From Gemmatimonadales bacterium (GTDB lineage: Bacteria > Gemmatimonadota > Gemmatimonadetes > Gemmatimonadales > GWC2-71-9): a DNA stretch of 7,672 nt. Position 1 is the first letter of the stretch. The number at the start of each line of letters is the position of its first letter. Shown here in pieces: positions 4,824 to 7,672 of this stretch. Both the position numbers and the translations under genes were made by a program. The notes under the pieces are model-generated. The model saw only the letters and a list, made by a program, of their open reading frames with translations, had not been told where the DNA came from and did not search any database. The stretch spans positions 1 to 7,672 of the forward strand of contig JACCSZ010000343.1 in the NCBI GenBank assembly GCA_013812695.1, given 5' to 3'.

Positions 4824-5488
4824 AGCGCTTCTATGTGATCCTCGGAGTGGTGGCCGCCTTAGGCATCGGGCTCCTCGGCTACCTGCTCTCCAAGCCGTCC
4901 ACGCTGAGCATCCCGGCGAACGTCACGGTGCAGCCGTCCGATACGGCTGGGTTCCGCGGCTACGTCAAGGGGTCGGACAGCGCCACGGTCGAGATCACCG
5001 AGTACGCCGATTACCAGTGCCCGTTCTGCCAGACGTTCGCGACGCTGCAGATGCCGACGATCGACGAGCGGCTCATCAAGACCGGCCGGCTGCGCTGGCG
5101 CTACCGCGATTTCCCGCTGCAGCAGCACGCGTACGCGCGCGTGGCCGCGCACTCGGCGGCGTGCGCTGACGACCAGGAAAAATACTGGGCGCAGCACGAC
5201 CGGATCTACGAGGGGCAATCCGAGTGGTCCGCGTCGCGGGACGGCGCGGACATCTTCCGGCGCTATGCCGGCGAGATCGGGCTCGAGCTCGGCGCGTACG
5301 ATGCGTGCATGTCCGCCGGGAAGTACGCCGGGCGCATCCAGGCGAGCCTCGACGAAGGCGCCCGGGCCGGCGTCAGCTCCACCCCCACCTTGCTCGTCGG
5401 TGGGCGGCTGTATCAGGGCCGATTCGATTCCGACGCCATCACCAAGCTGGTCGACTCGCTCGCGCCCCGGATCACCCGCGCCCGATGA
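4799..5488 (+). CDS. Membrane-anchored DsbA-like thiol:disulfide oxidoreductase (thioredoxin_4 type)
   Basis: A 229-residue protein that should introduce disulfides into envelope proteins. A single N-terminal hydrophobic segment (residues about 11-30, after MKRF) acts as signal anchor or uncleaved signal, placing the catalytic domain outside the inner membrane. The thioredoxin fold begins near residue 54; the active site is C74-P-F-C77 in YADYQCPFCQTF, and the cis-proline loop is S194-T195-P196-T197. Between them is the helical insertion typical of DsbA-like proteins, with a further cysteine pair, Cys122 and Cys170, seen in many thioredoxin_4 members. CPFC replaces the CPHC of E. coli DsbA. 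The start at 4799 has GGAGG ten bases upstream; ATG 4820 would give the more classical MKRFYVILGVV signal start. The next gene, VKOR, overlaps by four bases and is the expected re-oxidising partner. Confidence 0.92.
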   Translation: MAAPPVGMKRFYVILGVVAALGIGLLGYLLSKPSTLSIPANVTVQPSDTAGFRGYVKGSDSATVEITEYADYQCPFCQTFATLQMPTIDERLIKTGRLRWRYRDFPLQQHAYARVAAHSAACADDQEKYWAQHDRIYEGQSEWSASRDGADIFRRYAGEIGLELGAYDACMSAGKYAGRIQASLDEGARAGVSSTPTLLVGGRLYQGRFDSDAITKLVDSLAPRITRAR

Positions 5489-5937
5489 TCTACCGCCAAG
5501 GCGCGGCACTCCTGAGCCTGCTCGGGCTCTTCCTGTCCGTCTACCTGTACCTGTACAAGTTGGGCCACGTCGGTGCGCTGGCCTGCGGGACCGGCGGTTG
5601 CGAGACCGTGCAGACCAGCCACTGGAGCCGGTTCGCGGGCGTCGAGGTGGCGCTCATCGGGGTCGTCGGGTACGCGCTGCTGCTGGCGGTGGCGCTGGCG
5701 GCGCTCCGGCCCGCCGCGGCCGGCCGGCGCGGGCCATCCAGGCTCCTGGCGGCACTGGCCGGCGGCGGCGTGTTGTTCACCGCGTATCTCACCTACCTCG
5801 AGTTGTTCGTCATCCACGCGATCTGCCGGTGGTGCGTGGGGTCGGCGGCCATCATCGTCGCGCTCTTCGCGCTGGCGGCGCTCGACCTGCGTAGGCTTGG
5901 GCCGGCCACCATCGCCCGGGCGCCGGGAGCGGCCTGA
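5485..5937 (+). CDS. Vitamin K epoxide reductase (VKOR) family quinone-linked disulfide oxidase
   Basis: A 150-residue four- to five-helix membrane protein that passes electrons from a DsbA-like partner to membrane quinone, doing the job of DsbB in bacteria that lack it. The loop cysteines Cys34 and Cys39 (ALACGTGGCETV) and the quinone-site pair C114-R-W-C117 (HAICRWCVGSAA) are present, as is Ser48 in HWSRFAGVEVALIGVVGY, matching the conserved Ser before the GxPxAxxGxxGY segment. The length fits a stand-alone VKOR domain without a fused thioredoxin; the partner is the separate upstream gene. The start forms an ATGA with that gene's stop, showing translational coupling. The short four-residue spacing between the loop cysteines is within what I would expect for bacterial members. 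Function in envelope disulfide formation is inferred from family and context. Confidence 0.92.
   Translation: MIYRQGAALLSLLGLFLSVYLYLYKLGHVGALACGTGGCETVQTSHWSRFAGVEVALIGVVGYALLLAVALAALRPAAAGRRGPSRLLAALAGGGVLFTAYLTYLELFVIHAICRWCVGSAAIIVALFALAALDLRRLGPATIARAPGAA
5925..5929 (+). promoter_or_regulatory. GGGAG ribosome site for kup
   Basis: GGGAG lies eight bases before GTG 5938 and supports that GTG, which directly follows the VKOR stop codon, as the translation start. Confidence 0.5.
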
Positions 5938-7672
5938 GTGTCGACCGCTACGAAGGCGCTCCCGACCCGACGCGCGCTCGGGGCTCTCGCGTTCTCGGCG
6001 CTCGGCGTGGTCTTCGGCGACATCGGGACCAGCCCGCTCTACGCGCTCGCGCAGTGCTTCGGCGGCCTGCACGGCATCCCGCCCACACGCGAGAACGTGA
6101 TGGGTGTGATGTCGCTGGTGTTCTGGTCCATCAACTTCGTCGTGTCCTTCAAGTATGTGACCTTCGTGCTCAAGGCCGACAACCGCGGCGAGGGCGGCGT
6201 CCTCGCGCTGCTCGCCCTGGTGCGTCCGCTGACCAAGGCGCGAGGGCCCCGCGCGCTGCTCATCAGCTTCGGACTGTTCGGCGCGGCGCTGCTGTACGGG
6301 GACGGCGTGATCACGCCGGCCATCTCCGTCCTCGGCGCGGTGGAGGGGATCAGCGTGGCCACGCCGGCGCTCGACCGGTTCGTGTGGCCGATCGCGGTGG
6401 TGATCCTCACCGCGCTGTTCTGGGTCCAGCGGCAGGGCACGGCCGATCTCGGCCGGGTGTTCGGGCCGGTGATGGTGGTCTGGTTCGTCAGCATCGCGCT
6501 GTTAGGCGTGCGCGGGATCGCGATGAACCCCACGGTGCTGGCCGCGCTCAACCCCGCCTACGCGCTCGACCTGTTCCTCCGCGACGCGGGGCTGGCTTTC
6601 CTGGTGCTCGGCTCGGTCGTGCTGGTGCTGACCGGAGGCGAAGCGCTGTATGCCGACATGGGCCACTTCGGGCGGCGGCCGATCCGGATCGCCTGGTTCT
6701 CGCTGGTGCTGCCTTGCCTACTGCTCAACTACTTCGGGCAGTCGGCGCTGCTGCTGGAGCGTCCGGCGGCGGCGGTCAATCCGTTCTATTCGCTGGTACC
6801 GGGCTGGGCGTTGTATCCGATGGTCGTGGTGTCGACGGCCGCCGCCATCGTCGCGTCCCAGGCGCTCATTTCGGGGGCGTTCTCGCTCACCCGGCAGGCG
6901 GTGCAACTCGGGTATAGCCCGCGCGTCACGATCGTGCACACCTCGAAGACCGAAATCGGGCAGATCTACATCCCTGAGGTAAACACGGCGCTCTGGGTGG
7001 GCTGCCTGGCGCTGGTCGTCGGGTTCCGGAGCTCGACCAATCTGGCGGCCGCGTACGGCATCGCGGTGACCGGCACCATGATCATCACGACCCTCCTGTT
7101 CCACACGGTGGCCCGCGAGCTCTGGCACTGGCCGCTGTGGGGGGCGCGGGCGCTCACCGGCCTGATCCTGGCGGTCGACACCGCGTTCTTCGCCGCGAAC
7201 GTGGTGAAGATCCCCCGGGGTGGCTGGTTTCCGCTCGTCGTCGCGCTCGGCATCTATCTCCTGATGACGACCTGGAATCGCGGCCGCGACCGGCTGGCGG
7301 CCATCGTGCGCGAGAGCACGCTGCCCATGGACCTGTTTCTGGCGGACGTCGGCCGGCGGAAGCCGCACCGGGTTCCGGGCACGGCGGTGTTCCTCACCTC
7401 AAACTCGAGCGGCGCGCCGCCCGTGCTGCTGCACCACCTCAAGCACAACAAGGTGCTGCACGAGAAGGTCATGCTCATGTCCGTCGTGACGGAAGAGATT
7501 CCGGCGGTGGACGAGAGCGACCGGGTCGACTGCCGCGAGCTGGGTCAGGGATTCTACGAGGTCGTGGCGCACTATGGCTTCATGGAGACGCCGGACGTGC
7601 CTGCGGCGCTACTGGCTCTGGGCAACGCGAGCGAGAACGGACACCCCGTCGGCGTGAAGGTCATGGAAACGA
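5938..7672 (+). CDS. kup: Kup-family low-affinity potassium uptake transporter, 3' partial
   Basis: An inner-membrane K+ transporter, generally regarded as a K+/H+ symporter of the HAK/KUP/KT family. All main family blocks are present in the 578 visible residues: GVVFGDIGTSPLYAL (residues 23-37), ADNRGEGGVLAL (80-91), YGDGVITPAISVLGAVEG (120-137), GGEALYADMGHFGRRP (233-248), then SQALISGAFSLTRQA with the following LGYSPRV and HTSKTEIGQIYIPEVN. A C-terminal cytosolic domain starts near residue 482 (TAVFLTSN, HHLKHNKVLHEKV). About twelve hydrophobic segments are expected. The frame runs off the window end; compared with the usual 620-650 residues, some 40-70 are missing. The start is GTG 5938, immediately after the VKOR stop, with GGGAG upstream; the next Met is too far in, past the conserved first block. 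It is the last visible gene of the DsbA/VKOR operon. Confidence 0.95.
   Translation, partial: MSTATKALPTRRALGALAFSALGVVFGDIGTSPLYALAQCFGGLHGIPPTRENVMGVMSLVFWSINFVVSFKYVTFVLKADNRGEGGVLALLALVRPLTKARGPRALLISFGLFGAALLYGDGVITPAISVLGAVEGISVATPALDRFVWPIAVVILTALFWVQRQGTADLGRVFGPVMVVWFVSIALLGVRGIAMNPTVLAALNPAYALDLFLRDAGLAFLVLGSVVLVLTGGEALYADMGHFGRRPIRIAWFSLVLPCLLLNYFGQSALLLERPAAAVNPFYSLVPGWALYPMVVVSTAAAIVASQALISGAFSLTRQAVQLGYSPRVTIVHTSKTEIGQIYIPEVNTALWVGCLALVVGFRSSTNLAAAYGIAVTGTMIITTLLFHTVARELWHWPLWGARALTGLILAVDTAFFAANVVKIPRGGWFPLVVALGIYLLMTTWNRGRDRLAAIVRESTLPMDLFLADVGRRKPHRVPGTAVFLTSNSSGAPPVLLHHLKHNKVLHEKVMLMSVVTEEIPAVDESDRVDCRELGQGFYEVVAHYGFMETPDVPAALLALGNASENGHPVGVKVMET

Noticed and set aside
4859..5509. 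Minus-strand open frame opposite the DsbA-like gene
   Set aside because: No recognisable domain; the sense strand carries CPFC, cis-Pro and signal anchor.

Overview
This is a GC-rich (roughly 70%), gene-dense bacterial window. The gene families (a tandem M16 peptidase, a self-contained DsbA/VKOR oxidative folding pair, a Kup potassium transporter and small barrel-like exported proteins), the GC content and a dispersed TCATCCTGAGCGAAGCGAAGG-type repeat suit an environmental Gram-negative such as a member of Gemmatimonadota. That placement is an inference; there is no rRNA or other taxonomic marker here.

Left part (1-2510). The window opens inside an M16 peptidase-family gene on the plus strand, whose N-terminal zinc-binding half lies outside. 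Nine bases beyond its stop, two short minus-strand genes end convergently to it. One is a 108-residue protein with the fold signature of bacterial S-adenosylmethionine decarboxylase (SpeD) but with Gly in place of the pyruvoyl-forming Ser. Just upstream of it is a 67-residue ORF that reads like a sugar-phosphate nucleotidyltransferase collapsed by in-frame internal deletions. This pair is the most unusual content of the window.

Middle part (2510-4070). A divergent plus-strand group starts only 18 bases from the nucleotidyltransferase remnant: a CDP-alcohol phosphatidyltransferase (PgsA-like), an OsmC-family protein whose start overlaps it by 4 bases, and a small predicted exported protein overlapping OsmC by 20 bases. 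The last gene ends inside a large imperfect inverted repeat of a dispersed family, which supplies its stop codon.

Right part (4070-7672). A small unknown minus-strand gene with its own intrinsic terminator faces away from a plus-strand operon across a 181-base divergent promoter region that carries a clear operator-like palindrome. The operon holds a small acidic unknown protein, a membrane-anchored DsbA-like thiol oxidoreductase (CPFC), a VKOR-family quinone-linked oxidase (CRWC) that would re-oxidise it, and a Kup K+ transporter cut by the window end. Its genes overlap or abut, which indicates translational coupling. DsbA plus VKOR form a complete disulfide-forming pathway for the cell envelope; why Kup is attached is not evident from the sequence.

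No rRNA, tRNA, CRISPR array, transposase or phage gene was seen, and no stretch over 300 bases lacks a gene.
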